Assembly: GCA_024752435.1 (NCBI GenBank)
Contig: CP103037.1
Span: 62,001 to 126,000 of the forward strand
Direction: 5' to 3'
From: Allantophomopsis cytisporea
Taxonomy: Eukaryota > Ascomycota > Leotiomycetes > Phacidiales > Phacidiaceae
DNA length: 64,000 nucleotides
The position numbers and the translations under genes are program-made. Of this stretch, positions 1 to 12,068 are shown in pieces (position 1 is the stretch's first letter; every line of letters starts with the position of its first letter). A model generated the notes under the pieces. It was not told the DNA's origin, made no database searches, and saw only the letters and a program-made list of their open reading frames with translations.

Positions 1-1265
1 AGTCTTGCAAAGTGGGTTTATTATATGCTTTGGTAGATAGCCAAGAGGAAACACAAAATGTACACATGCGTAGTGGAAGAACGAAATAAGCCACTCAAAC
101 GCACACTCACACATATATAGGAAAAGAGAGTCTAACTGTGTATTGCTAAATGAGTAGCGTAAATACTGGTTGAAGGTTGTGACGCAAAGTATATTTTCTA
201 TATGCAAAGAATACTACGGAAAGGTACTAGTTATTTCAAAGTAGTAAAACTTCATGAACTAGAAGGATATGACAGGGTGGACTTCGGGTTGATGAATTCC
301 ACATGTACTGCATAGTAGACACATGCTGGTAGAATGAAAGTTGATATGGATTTCCTTTATGATCAACGCGTTTCAAACAACTGCAGTGCTGCCCTAGATT
401 CCTCGAAACAATACAGAGAATTCCAATCATAATTCAGTAAGGATTCGACTTGAATACTCTTGGAGGCGTCATTAGTAGTATATGTAGCACGGAAAATCCA
501 AAGTAAAGTGAATTAATACAGACACTCAACTTGATGAGAAGATTCAATCCGGTAGACTTGCTATCGTTGTAGCTAGCTCGCTGTCGAATGACAACATAAA
601 TCGTCGGATAATGGAAGGGGTTATGATTTTACATAATATCCAGAGCTTAGAGCCTCTGATGCATTTGAAGTTCCAGACTCTTAGGAGATCAGCGAGACGC
701 TTGCGGTAATGTTTACTTTCCTATTCCGGTCAGATATCGTATCACGGACCGGCACCCGATGCCGTGCCAATTAGTTCTGCCTCTTTCACTCTTGACCATC
801 ACACGGGAATGGCGTCTGTCATGCCTCTATTGAGAAGCCTTATTGTGATCTTGTTATCTTTCAGTGTCGAAGCTTGAAACGTACATGATAAAATATGGAG
901 AGATTTTGGGAATGCTTCAGGATCATGAGTGATCAAGGCAATCAATACATGTAGATCTTGACACTAGACTGTAATCGAACAGTCTTATGGCAATTCTAAT
1001 TTGTATTTGGTATATCATTATCGACTGCGAAGTATTCACAATAGGCTACCCTACCCGTACAAATGGTTCAAATGTATCACGAAGGGAGTATACGGAGAGT
1101 GCTACATTACTGCTTGTAGCAACTAGACATCAAACATACATTCATAATCATCTATCATAGTTTTAGATTTACTCTCCACTTCCAATCATCATCATAGAGT
1201 CTGTTTCTCTGTTATCCAAAACACCACGCTATGCTTCGTCCTTCGCCTTGCAAAAACCAAGATCA
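1..1265. other. Intergenic, no gene recognised
   Basis: Moderately AT-rich sequence. Short open frames on either strand show no recognisable domain, and I see no tRNA-like, repeat or transposon structure. The right end abuts the 3' end of the acyltransferase gene, so part of it is probably its 3' UTR. Confidence 0.6.
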
Positions 1266-2948
1266 TCAAATCGCAATACCACTTTTCCACCAGTGTTTCC
1301 CTGTATGCCAACTGACTCCAATATAGTCCAAATCCCAGCACCACCATCCAGCCTCTTTAACTCCAAACCCGAGTCCTCGCAAAGGGCTGACAGGAATCGG
1401 CTCGTATAACCAAATCCCTCCTCTCGCAAAATCATCTATCAACCAAGGTGCGGTGATGTACAACCAACTAAATGTAAACACAAAATTTGCTATTCGTCTT
1501 GCTTGTGTCGGAACTTTTCGAATTGGAGAGCTGAAAAGGGAGCAGAATGTGGTCTGTAAAACAACCCCAAGAGCTTGAAGCATGAAGAATATAGGAGGAT
1601 TCCAAGGTTTTGTCGGTGGATATTGAGTGAGACTACCTCCCGCGTGCAAAAGTCCCGAAATTCCGAAAGCCATCACCAAAGCAGTAATCTTAGTAGTTAG
1701 GCTCTTAGGAGATATCCAACCTTGAGAAATAAAGTATTGAGTGGGAGCTGCAAAGGCAAACCGGAATGTTTGATGCCACCAGCTCCCCCAGAGACCGTTC
1801 AAGCCCTTTTTGAATATTGGATCAAGGGAAGTACTCCAAGAGGATGGATAGATCCAAGCTTCACCTCTTAAGCCTAGCACTTTAGGTCCTAAAACGCAAC
1901 AAAATCCAAGTGCTCCCATCATGAACACCATTTCAAGTGACACGATGATAGCGGCGAATGATAGCAGCTCACGGTAAAACAATAACATCGTTGGAGAAAG
2001 CTCTTGAAGATGTGAAGGAAGGGCATAATCGTTCGGTCCCAAGTAAAAGTACGGGTCCTTCATCATGACAGTCTTGAGCAGATCCAAAACAAAATAGCCG
2101 CCCACGAATTTCGGCACACGATCTCTGATGAGTTCACTACGAGTCAAAAATCTTTTGACGCCCATAGTGGTCTCATCTTTGAAGTTCTCCTCCGTCGCCT
2201 CCTCTCCAAGCTTGGTCTTGACATCGGGTGGGAGAGCAGGCATTGTGGGAATAGCCCAATTCCAGCCCGGCCCACGAAAGTTCAGCAAAAGATCCGCGAG
2301 CCAGTCAATTCGCTCAATCATATTATTTGGATAATATTGCCAGTAATATTCCAGATCCTGCGTCACCTTTGGGCTTTTCACAGCCTCATTTCCATTTAGG
2401 TTCGTGGTGGAGCGAGCTTTCAGGGATCCGTTTTGTTCGCGCGCAGAAGTGATACCCTCCCCATTCGCATATTCCCTTTTTGTCGCGCTTTTCCTTACTT
2501 CCACCCGCTTAAAGTCCTCCTGCGGTTTGTTGAAGATCAACAGTGTACTTGCCCACACTACATCCCACATAGAAAGCAGTCCTGCTGCAAATGCATGTGC
2601 CATGTTGGTGCTCGTCACGCCCGCGCGTAGACTTCCCGCTTCGAATACGATTATGGCGCCCCAGACGAGCCATCTCAGTTTGTATAGCCATGGGCGATTC
2701 CTATGGGAGATCAGGAGGTAGAAGAATAATAGACTGAGGCCTACAAAATGGTAAGGATATATCAGTGGTTTGAAGCGGCCAGCGGCGAAGGATGTGACTA
2801 TGGAGTGCCGATATGTTGAGAGGGTTTCGAGGTAGTTTGGAGCGATGGTAGGCATTTTCGAAGGCGACGGGAATAGGCGTAGTAAGAATAGTAATGTTGC
2901 GAAGCCATAGAAAGTGACATGAGAGACAAGCAAAAAGAGTGTGGTCAT
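1266..2948 (-). CDS. MBOAT / wax-synthase-like membrane O-acyltransferase
   Basis: Single-exon gene of 560 residues, rich in hydrophobic segments. It belongs to the fungal MBOAT_2 (wax synthase-like) group by its overall pattern. A conserved RGPGWNW motif follows the large loop near residue 210. A W-G-x-W-W-H-Q-x-F-R segment lies near residue 390. The catalytic-type histidine is H435 in the context SGLLHAGG. At least seven membrane segments are visible. Family members transfer acyl groups from CoA to hydroxyls of lipids or secondary metabolites in the ER, and several sit in fungal metabolite clusters; the substrate here cannot be told. It shares orientation with the downstream-lying eIF3b gene but is separated by 350 bp. 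The start was chosen as the first Met before the first membrane segment. The family call is good; the precise function is open. Confidence 0.8.
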   Translation of the reverse strand: MTTLFLLVSHVTFYGFATLLFLLRLFPSPSKMPTIAPNYLETLSTYRHSIVTSFAAGRFKPLIYPYHFVGLSLLFFYLLISHRNRPWLYKLRWLVWGAIIVFEAGSLRAGVTSTNMAHAFAAGLLSMWDVVWASTLLIFNKPQEDFKRVEVRKSATKREYANGEGITSAREQNGSLKARSTTNLNGNEAVKSPKVTQDLEYYWQYYPNNMIERIDWLADLLLNFRGPGWNWAIPTMPALPPDVKTKLGEEATEENFKDETTMGVKRFLTRSELIRDRVPKFVGGYFVLDLLKTVMMKDPYFYLGPNDYALPSHLQELSPTMLLFYRELLSFAAIIVSLEMVFMMGALGFCCVLGPKVLGLRGEAWIYPSSWSTSLDPIFKKGLNGLWGSWWHQTFRFAFAAPTQYFISQGWISPKSLTTKITALVMAFGISGLLHAGGSLTQYPPTKPWNPPIFFMLQALGVVLQTTFCSLFSSPIRKVPTQARRIANFVFTFSWLYITAPWLIDDFARGGIWLYEPIPVSPLRGLGFGVKEAGWWCWDLDYIGVSWHTGKHWWKSGIAI

Positions 2949-3298
2949 GTAATGATACCTTATTTACATAGGCAGCCTGTGTACGTACCTGTTTCCTGTT
3001 TCATTGTTTGCAGGCGCTTATCGATACGTCACTTTAGCTCATCGAGGCCAAGACAAGGTATATGTCCGTGCCAATGGTAAACAGTCACTATTGCCACGAG
3101 GTAAAAATAAGAAAGACATGATAGTCAAATCTTAATCAAAAGCCGATTTAAGTGCCAAAATAACAATAATAAAACACATTTATTCACGACTTTTCTATGC
3201 TATGACTTCAAACCTGATATGTTTGATTCAACCACATACACTACTCCACCCATGACCAAGCCCAAAGAAAATCATGCAAATTGAAAAAAGAAGTCCAT
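2949..3298. other. Spacer between acyltransferase promoter and eIF3b 3' end
   Basis: This 350-bp stretch should hold the acyltransferase promoter and the eIF3b 3' UTR. Both genes are on the minus strand. No open frame or repeat of interest is seen. Confidence 0.5.
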
Positions 3299-5688
3299 CT
3301 ATTGCACAATCTCCTCCGTCTCATCCAAAACCTCCTCTACCAACTCCTCAACAACCTGGTCCTCGCCCTCCTTCTTTGGCAGAATAGCCTCCAGAGGATC
3401 CTCAGGAAGACCGAGCTCTCTTCTCTCAGCGCGGAGGTCCTCCTCGACGGCCTCTCTCCATGCCAACCACTCGTTGAGAAGTCTACGTCTGTGCTCAACA
3501 ACGGCAAGATCAGCGGAAGCGCCACGGTCGGCATCTTCTTGCTCGAAGACTCTGCTGTATTCACGGAGGTTCTTGCGGATGGCCTTTTGCTCCTCCTTGG
3601 TAAGGAGAGATGCTGGGCGTGGACGCCACAACCATTGCTTGAACTTCTCGACTGGCTCTTCGCGCAGTTGCTCACCCTTGAAGTCATAAAGGTGGTAACC
3701 GTTCTCCATCTGAAAAAGGTATTAGTACAAATATATGTGCATTCATGGGCTTATCTTACAGTGTGCTTCCACATAGAAGCGCTGGTTGCGACGTAACGCC
3801 CAGTTGGATCCCAGTCAATGTCGGTGACACCGTAGTGATCGGCGGTGTTCATCAATTGAAGATTGGCAGTCAAATCCTTATCACTCTCTGGCTTCTCACC
3901 TTCGAAATCCAAGTCGTAGAATTCCATCTCGAAGCTTACTTGAGAGTGAACAGTGCCGACAATGACGAAACGTCCTCTTGGAGACCAGTAGATAGCGTTG
4001 CTGTTCTTCTTGTCGAATGTTCGGAGGTGCTTGAAGTTTCCAACGAATGCTCCTCCCTTGACCTTCTCGGGACAGTAGAAGGAGACGGAGGTCTTTGGTG
4101 GAACCGCAGTAGCGGCGACTGGCTCAGAGGTAGTGATGATGACGAATCTGTCACCCTTTGGCTCCCATGCGAAGTTAATAACAGTGTCCTTGATACCATC
4201 AACAACCTCAACTGGTACACCCTTCTCCTTAACACGGAAGATCTCAAGACTGGTGGCCAAAGACTTCTTCGATTTCGAGTGTCTGTCAACCTTAACACAG
4301 AGATACGAGGCATCGGATTGCCAGTGGAGCTTTGCATCAGTAACACTAAAGAGGTTCAAGGTTCTGACGATCTCCTTGGAAGGAATGCTCATCATACCGA
4401 CCTTAGCGGGGTTGCTGCCAATTTCAGGGGTCCAGTAGCAGAAAAGCTGCTCGTAAGTCTTGACACCGTCACGACGTGGGGTAGCTGGTGCCCACTCAAA
4501 GTCCATAACACCCTCAATCTTGATGGAGGTCTTCTCAAGCAAGTTCATCTTTGGAAGCTCGTAAACGGAGATAGACTGTCCTTGTGTAAGTCTGGCAACG
4601 TATTTGTCGTCAGCAGACCACTTGAAAGCTGGCCATTGGATCTTGCGCTTTATCGGGTTACCAGCCTCATCGACATCAGATCCTGGAAGATCGATGTTGG
4701 CAAAGGAACGCAGTGGCTTTCCAGTCTCGATATCCCAAATAACGTAGTTCTTGCCTTCGTCTTCGAGGCCGAGAGATGGATGTGGCACATCCTCTGGGAG
4801 AGAGATTGGGCGGTTGGACCAGGTTGTAAGGTACTTTTCGTTTGGAGAGAAATCGACCAAGTTGACGAATGGATGGGCGAATCGCATTTGGCGGGTCCAA
4901 GATGGACCACCCCAAAGTTGCACACCCTGCATGTGCATAGAGGCAAGGAATGTACCCTGAGGGGTCCATTGCACGAAAGACTCGGTCCAGTGTTGACGAT
5001 CCACAATGTTCTCTGGTTGGTCCTTCTCGTTGTTCCAGAAGACACCGACTGAATCACCACGGTACATAACGAACTGATCCCGTCCTCTTCCTGCTGGATC
5101 CGCAAGATGCGATCTCAAGTGCTCCTTCTCAACGAATGGGTCGATCTTTGGTGGGGTGTAGTTCTCGTCGATACGTCCGTCACGTCCATAGCGGTCAATA
5201 TCGGTGAGCTTGTTGACCTTCATTACGTGCTTCTTGTCAAGTGGTACAAGGTGAAGTCCCTTGACGGCAGCAACAGCCTCAGCTGGGGAGGAGTATTCAA
5301 CGAAAGCGAATCTGGTCATGTCAGTTGCGCTCATGTCCCATCCTCACAATCTCAAGACCTACCTGAGCGACTTTCCATCATCACCCATTGGCATGTAGAC
5401 GGATTCCTCCTTGGCCTTTCCGACGGAGTTGAGCTTTCTCAACAAGAACTTCACAAGCTTTGGCTTGGTCTCTTCAGTAACCTCTGGAAGGCCATCAATA
5501 ACAACGAAGGCATCCAAACCCTGCTCGAGCTGAACCTCAAATCTCTCTCTAAGATCTGCGCAAAACCATCAGCCTTCTCTCCTCATTTCCCCGTTTCTTC
5601 TGCAAAACATACCAGAGAAATCTAGTTCTTCTTCCTCATCGTATTCCTCCTCCTCTGGGTCTGGGAGATGATCGAAACTTGGCGCCAT
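3299..5688 (-). CDS. PRT1: Translation initiation factor eIF3 subunit b (Prt1)
   Basis: Four exons (5688-5613, 5555-5363, 5311-3760, 3709-3299) give 743 residues, the normal length for fungal eIF3b. The protein opens with an acidic tail (residues 1-25, PEEEEYDEEEELDF). An RRM follows (about 37-120, with VVIDGLP as RNP2 and RFAFVEY as RNP1). A long beta-propeller region of repeated W-x-P/S-x-D/G-x-Y-x-x blades comes next. A charged C-terminal helix (EKFKQWLWRPRP onward) docks eIF3i/eIF3g in the known complex. eIF3b is the scaffold of the eIF3 core and helps recruit mRNA and the ternary complex to the 40S subunit. The apparent Met at 5334 lies within an intron, so it is not the start. The exon 2/3 junction sits inside RNP1. 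The gene faces CCT2 across a short shared upstream region. Confidence 0.95.
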
Positions 5689-6233
5689 GATCGCGGTGGT
5701 GAATTTTCGTGAATAGGTGTCGCGTGATCCCGAGTGCTTGCGAAGCGTTGCGCGATCAAGTTTCACTTCGAGTCTGACCTGTTCTAGGCGTCTGGATTCG
5801 AAGGTCGTATATTCTCGAGGATATCGACAGCGGCGTTGATTTATTCGAGTGGGGGAAGAAATCCACAAAGTGCCGAAAGAAGCTACAAGCGACCAAAAAT
5901 ATTAGCTGCCTGAATCCTGAGGTGCCAGGTTCGTGGAACGGAGACAGAGAGTAGGACTCACTGCAGTAAGTTCACTTGGGCAGTTCTGGTGGATCTGACT
6001 CGAGAGAAAAGGCGGTCGTTCAACGGGCTCGTTCTGCTATTTTTTCGAAATCCTCGTCAGGCAAAAGATGTGATGCCAAAATGTGTGAGCTGCTAGGTTT
6101 AGCTTTGTGGTGCGCCGTAGAAGCGAGCGCCAGGAACTTTTGAATCGCGTCCCCAGAAAGTCGTGGATAGGCATAGTTGAAGAGAAGGGAAGCTCCAACA
6201 ACTTCAACGCCATAACATATTCAAATCCCCAAT
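5689..6233. promoter_or_regulatory. Bidirectional upstream region eIF3b / CCT2
   Basis: The 545 bp between the two divergent start codons must carry both core promoters and both 5' leaders. No TATA box is obvious. The position is direct from the gene models; the regulatory role is inferred. Confidence 0.6.
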
Positions 6234-8008
6234 ATGGTACGCCATTCTATCCACTTTCCACTTTCTACTTTGGAGCCAAGTGCTAATAAAATGTCAAATA
6301 GGCATCCTTTAACCCAACCCAGATCTTTGCGGAGGGTAGCACTGAAGAGAAAGGTGAAAATGCGCGTCTCTCAGCATTCGTGGGAGCTATCGCAGTAGGA
6401 GATTTGGTGAAGAGCACGTTGGGACCAAAGGGAATGGACAAGATCTTGCAATCAGCGTGAGTTTGGGATTCAAGGTACTTGCTCTAGAAGCTAACATAAT
6501 TGCAGGTCAACAGGAGAGATTCTCGTTACCAACGACGGAGCTACCATTCTCAAGTCCATTGCACTCGACAACGCCGCCGCTAAAGTTCTCGTAAACATTT
6601 CCAAGGTCCAGGATGACGAAGTCGGAGATGGAACGACATCCGTTACAGTTTTGGCTGCTGAGCTGCTCAGGGAGGCCGAGAAGTTGGTCGACAAGAAGAT
6701 TCATCCACAGACCATCATCGAAGGTTACAGAATAGCCAGTCAGGCTGCTCTGAGCGCTCTCGAGAAGTCGGCCGTGGATCACAGCAGCAACACCGAGCTT
6801 TTCAGAAAGGACCTCCTTGCGATTGCAAGAACGACATTGAGCTCGAAGGTCCTTGCCCAGGATAGAGATTACTTTGCTGAGTTGGCCGTCGATGCTGTTC
6901 TCAGAATGAAGGGATCTTCGGACCTTTCCCACATCCAAATCATCAAGAAGGCAGGTGGAAAGCTCAAGGATTCATACCTGGACGAGGGATTCATTTTGGA
7001 CAAGAAGATCGGTGTCAACCAGCCTAAGAGATTGGAAAAGGCAAAGATTTTGGTCGCCAACACCGCCATGGACACGGATAAGATTAAGATTTTCGGTGCG
7101 CGCGTGAAGGTTGGATCGACTGGAAAGCTTGCGGAGTTGGAGAAGGCAGAAAAGGAGAAGATGAAGGCTAAGGTCGAGAAGATCAAGGCACACGGTATCA
7201 ACTGTTTCATCAACAGACAACTGATCTACAACTGGCCCGAGCAACTTTTCTCCGATGCTGGTATCATGTCTATCGAGCATGCCGACTTCGATGGTATTGA
7301 GAGATTAGCTTTGGTCACTGGTGGAGAGATCACATCTACTTTCGACCACCCAGAGACGGTCAAGTTGGGTACCTGTGATTTGATTGAAGAAGTCATCATT
7401 GGCGAGGACACCCTTATCAAGTTTTCTGGAGTAGCAGCTGGACAAGCTTGCACCATTGTTTTGAGAGGAGCCACCGAGCAATTACTCGACGAAGCCGACC
7501 GCTCCCTGCACGATGCCCTTGCCGTCCTTTCACAAACCGTTAAGGAGCCAAGAACGACTCTTGGAGGAGGATGTGCCGAGATGTTGATGGCACGTGCCGT
7601 TGACGGTGCAGCCCTTAAGGTTGATGGAAAGAAGCAGATCGCAGTGCAGTCCTTCTCTGTCGCCCTCAGACAACTCCCAACCATCCTTGCAGACAACGCT
7701 GGTTACGATTCCAGCGATCTCGTTGCTAAGTTAAGAACGGCTATTTATGATGGTATGACTACTTATGGTTTGGATCTCCTCACCCCTGGAGGAGGAATTG
7801 CCGATATGAGAGAATTGGGTGTCATTGAGAGTTACAAGTTGAAGAAGGCTGTGGTATCATCCGCTTCTGAAGCCGCTGAGGTAAGTTTCCCTGTTTTTCC
7901 ACTCTCGGTGCGTTTATCTACAGGCATTGGCTGATTTGATTCGTGTAGTTGCTTTTGAGAGTGGACAACATTATACGCAGTGCGCCTAGGGCTCGTGAGA
8001 GGATGTAG
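6234..8008 (+). CDS. CCT2: T-complex chaperonin subunit beta (CCT2/TCP-1 beta)
   Basis: Four exons (6234-6236, 6302-6456, 6506-7880, 7949-8008) encode 530 residues, the usual size of CCT beta. Group II chaperonin motifs are present: STLGPKGMDKIL and NDGATIL near the N-terminus, the ATP-site GDGTTS, the apical domain in the middle, and GGGCAEM plus the LTPGGGIADM segment near the C-terminus. The protein ends in LLRVDNIIRSAPRARERM, typical of the beta subunit. It is one of eight paralogues forming the cytosolic TRiC ring that folds actin, tubulin and other substrates. The first exon carries only the ATG, followed directly by a 65-bp intron, so a simple open-frame search misses the start. Confidence 0.95.
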
Positions 8009-9506
8009 GTTTAGATAATGAAAAGGGTGTATCATGATAGTGTCGAGCAGACATTTGTACCATACCATAGATCATATTGAGATGCTAATGAAATGACTCT
8101 GGCACGACTATTACACTTATTGATATTGACAAGCACTCTCGAATTCGTGACCATACCAGAGTAGGCCCATCGTTCACGTCTATATCCCATGAATCATACT
8201 CTCTCCATCATTTGTTTATATGATATATCCTCAGAGACGCATGCTCCACACAGTAAGGAGTACGCCTCTAACCACAACCTCAAACTCCGCGCCTTGGTAA
8301 CCCAAACATCACTCGCCCACCCAACGCATCATTTCCAAGACCGTCACACCAAGCCTACATGTAAGCCGAATACATCTCAAAAAGCCCCAAAACTACTCCC
8401 ACACAACCCAACAGCCTCGTCGTACAGTGCGAAAGAGGAAGGGGGAAAATCGAAGCGAAAATGCGCAGCAAATCCAATGAATAATCAGGCTCTCGGTCCT
8501 GCGCAACATTCATCTCACCGATGTCTAGCACAGCCGTCTAATCAGTGTGTTCTGCTACAAGCTGTACTACTTCGTACTCAGGCCCGGAATACTTCTGCTT
8601 GCAGAGGGCTCGTGGTGGGTTGGCGCTTATTGGCCACGATGATGGCGGGCTGGAGTCTGCCCTTGCGTAAAGGTTCGTGGGTGCTGGGTAGGATGGGTTG
8701 GATCGTATACATCGCATCGCATAGTATTGGCAGCATCGTATTGGTAACATAGTCTTGATACTTGACAATGCGGGTACATACTTGTACCGTCTACGACGTT
8801 TGCGCACAGCGGGCATAGCACTGCATAGTGGTCATCTCGAGATATCCCTCGCCCTCACTGTACTTGCGTATGTATCAAGCTCGGAAGGAATTTCTCTACT
8901 GGGGCGGGCTCTCTTCCTACGCAATGAGTGAATGAGCGAGTGACTGAGTGACTGAATGAGTGACAATCCAAGAATCAAAGCCCTCGGCTGCAGTAGCACT
9001 TTCGAATATGTCAGTCAAGTCGTGAAAGTGCCTTGCCTCGACTTGCCTGACTTGACCTGACCTGACTTGACTTGACCGTGGTGTGCAGTGCTGAGTCGGT
9101 GGTGCAGGCTGGTTGATGCGTTTTCGCTTAGGGTACTTTAGGCACTGAGAGCATTGATGGAATGGGGATGGATGGGATGGGATTAGGGATCGTGAGTTCG
9201 TTCGGGTCGTGGGCGGGCCTCTAGGGGCTCTGGGAAGGACCTTGGGGAGAGGCAACCTTACTTGCACGCCCTCGACTTGAAGGTGTTCTTGTTGGTTGGG
9301 AGGATGATATACTCCGATGAGTTGACGAGTTTAATGGTAGGCTATTACTAGTATTTTGAGGAGTTGAGAGGGTCATTTGGAGGTTTTGAGTTGGGCTGCG
9401 TTCATTGATGAGTTTTCGTTGGTGTACTGTAGTACTCCACAGGTAGACCGATGGCAATTCATAGATGTGATTCTTCTGATAGAAAGAATACTCCTGATAC
9501 TCCATA

Positions 9507-9546
9507 CCCCTCCTCCTCCTCCTCCTCCTCCTCCTCCTCCGCCGCC
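9507..9546. repeat. (CCT)n trinucleotide microsatellite
   Basis: An uninterrupted run of CCT units ending in CCGCCG. It produces spurious poly-Pro, poly-Arg and poly-Gly frames in different phases, so those frames should not be called genes. Confidence 0.9.
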
Positions 9547-11383
9547 GTACATACATACTACTGTGCCTAAGCCCATTGATCACACCGTTTATTCAAGTCG
9601 ACTTTCCTCTGGCATCGTGTGGGGAAATAATGTGGATTTCCTAACTCTCCTCCATTGCGTGAAAGGCGGTGATGGATTTTTGGGGATAGGAAATAGGGGG
9701 TCGGGCAAAGGTTTGTTGTTGATTCGTGATGAGGTCCAAATGATTGTTGGCTGTAGGGTCTGATTTAAGACATTTCTGGTGCTCGATAGATTAAATTCGT
9801 CCTTGGTGCCTTGGAATGGATTTTTTGGGTCTGGGAAATAGACCCAATCGGGTGTGAATTGGGCCATTCGGTGCCATGTTTCCCAATCATTCGGGCTTTT
9901 TTTCTTTTTTTTTTTTTTTCTTCTGTTTTTCTTGAGCCCGTTTCTTGTCTTCTTCTTTTGCTGAAAAAGATGTAGCTTGCTGATTTCTCGATTTCTTGAT
10001 TTCTTGATTTGCTGGTTTGCTGGGTTGCTGGTTTTTCTGGGAGGGTACTTCTGTGTGATGATGAATCTTACGCGTTGCATTGACTGAAACTACATACGTT
10101 GTGCCTTGAATCGGAGCATTTTGTGGATGTGTTGATGATTGATGAGAGGATGATAGGATGATGAAGATGGTGGATTTGATGCACGGCGTGGTAATAAATG
10201 CATTCCTTTGAAAATCTCTGACTGGGACTTGATTTACTATTTCAGCTTGTGCACATTCCTACGGAGGAAGCCTTATCCAAGCAAATCAACTCATTTTTCA
10301 TTCATGATCTTGTTCGGTTTATCCTTTTTTTGTGAAGTGACTTTCCGTTGCACATTTGGATTACAAGTGAGTATGAGTGTGAGTGTGAGTGTGATTACCA
10401 CAAGTGTTGTATTCCATATCTTATTCAAAATGCCTTGTACAATGTAATGAATGTACTGCATAGTAAGACAATCTGAAGGAGTGTGTGATGTATGATGGAT
10501 GTATGATGTATCAGTACATATGATGTGTGAGTTGAGGTTGAGGTTGAGGTTGAGGTGATCGGGATCACAGAATAGAGTCTTCGATCGATTTCGAATTCTC
10601 TGTTTTTGTCTTGTCCTGTCCGTCTTGTCTTGTTTTGTCTTGTCTTTTCTTCCTCCCAGTAAATGGCTCGTTCATCAACGTCCAAGCTGAAACTTTCCGT
10701 GTTGGCTATGAAGGACTCCAACTCAGCCCTCGGCCGGTCAAAAAAGAAGAAAGAAAGTGTCTAGCTATGGAAACCCTCCCTTCCCGCCCACGAGCGCACA
10801 TCTTCTTTTGCCCAAAATTAAAATTAAAATTAAAGATAAAGAAAGAGAGAGGGGGGGGGGAAATAAAAATAAAAACAAAAATCAACAGACGTTTAAATGT
10901 CCTCTCTTTCTTCTCTCACCCAATAGCTCAGCCACACTCCTTACGATGAAGGAAGAGGAGTGAGAGGCAATGTATTGATGAACATATAAATAAATAGATA
11001 AGTAAACAAATAAATAAATAAATAAATAAATCATTGTACATGACCGGACATGACATCCAAAGGCACAATAAAAATGGAGATGGATTTCTTTATTGTACTA
11101 AAAATCAACACCACTCAACCTTCGGTGGTTGAGTCTCGCATGAATATTCTATGGTTCTAGTCTTCTTTAAGATCCCCATATCAATATCACTAACGGGGGG
11201 CCCCTTCAAATCGGATTTGACCTTTTCACACTTCCGCCCCCGCTTCCCGCTTACACACTTACGAATGACTTTTTTTTGGTTACCTTATTCATCCAACCGT
11301 GGAATTAAGTGTTGATTTTGTGTCCTCCCTTGGTTCCCTTGGTCCCCTTGATTCCATGGAGAAGAGAAAGCTGTGGAACGAAG

Positions 11384-11472
11384 AGTTGAGTTGAGTTGAG
11401 TTGAGTTGAGTAGAGTAAGTAGAGTTGACCTGAGGTGACTTGACTTGACTTGAGTTGAGTTGAGTTGAGTAA
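11384..11472. repeat. (TTGAG)n pentanucleotide repeat, two blocks
   Basis: Two blocks of TTGAG units are separated by a degenerate stretch made of TTGAC/CTGAG variants. They lie about 0.6-0.7 kb upstream of the IRE1 start codon. Confidence 0.85.
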
Positions 11473-12068
11473 GGAACATGGAATCCACTCTCTTACATAG
11501 TGTGTACATACATACGTAGTAATACTTCCTCTCTTGGTCTTACTCTTCCTCTTACTCTTCCTCATCCTATTCCTCTTCCTCTTCCTCTCACCATGCAACC
11601 ACACACTCATTCACTCAACAGCTATGTCTGAATGAATATATGTATGTACATCCATACATATGTACATACGCACACCCACTCCACCTACCACCCACCCACA
11701 CACACACACACACCACCACTCCTACCACACCAAAAAAAAAGCACACCACCACCACCACCACCACCAAAAAAACACGCACAAACATAAACCACCACACTGA
11801 ACTCCAACCCTCCACTCCACATTCAATTCACTCACTTACTCTCACTCTCTCAACTCCATATCTCGTAAACATACATACCATACATACCTACCTAAACATT
11901 ACCCACCACCACCCTTCGACTATCCTTCTTCAAATCATCAATCCATATTCTTCCCTCCAATAAATAACTCGGATTTCCCCCCCTCATACATTATCAATCT
12001 CACACATCTGACTTCGCGCTTCCCGCGACGTCCATAATCCATCACCAGCAAGTTTTGTCGCCCTCAAG

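Larger units (their letters stand above)
8009..12068. other. 4-kb intergenic region with many microsatellites, upstream of IRE1
   Basis: No supported gene. The stretch holds many simple repeats: CCT runs near 9507-9545, a T-rich tract near 9900-9930, GAGGTT units near 10530-10555, AAAT near 11010-11030, TTGAG pentamers near 11385-11470, and ACC and CA runs near 11695-11770. The last 700 bases before the IRE1 start are C/A-rich and poor in G, as in long fungal 5' leaders. Open frames inside are repeat-driven (poly-Pro, poly-Arg, poly-Gly). Confidence 0.7.

Noticed and set aside
3745..5052. 435-codon plus-strand frame opposite eIF3b
   Set aside because: Antisense to a conserved eIF3b coding exon; no recognisable domain.
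9221..9583. Frames with poly-Arg, poly-Gly or poly-Pro
   Set aside because: Produced by the CCT microsatellite.
11615..11815. Val/Gly-rich minus-strand frame
   Set aside because: Low-complexity CA/CCA repeats read in reverse; no gene evidence.
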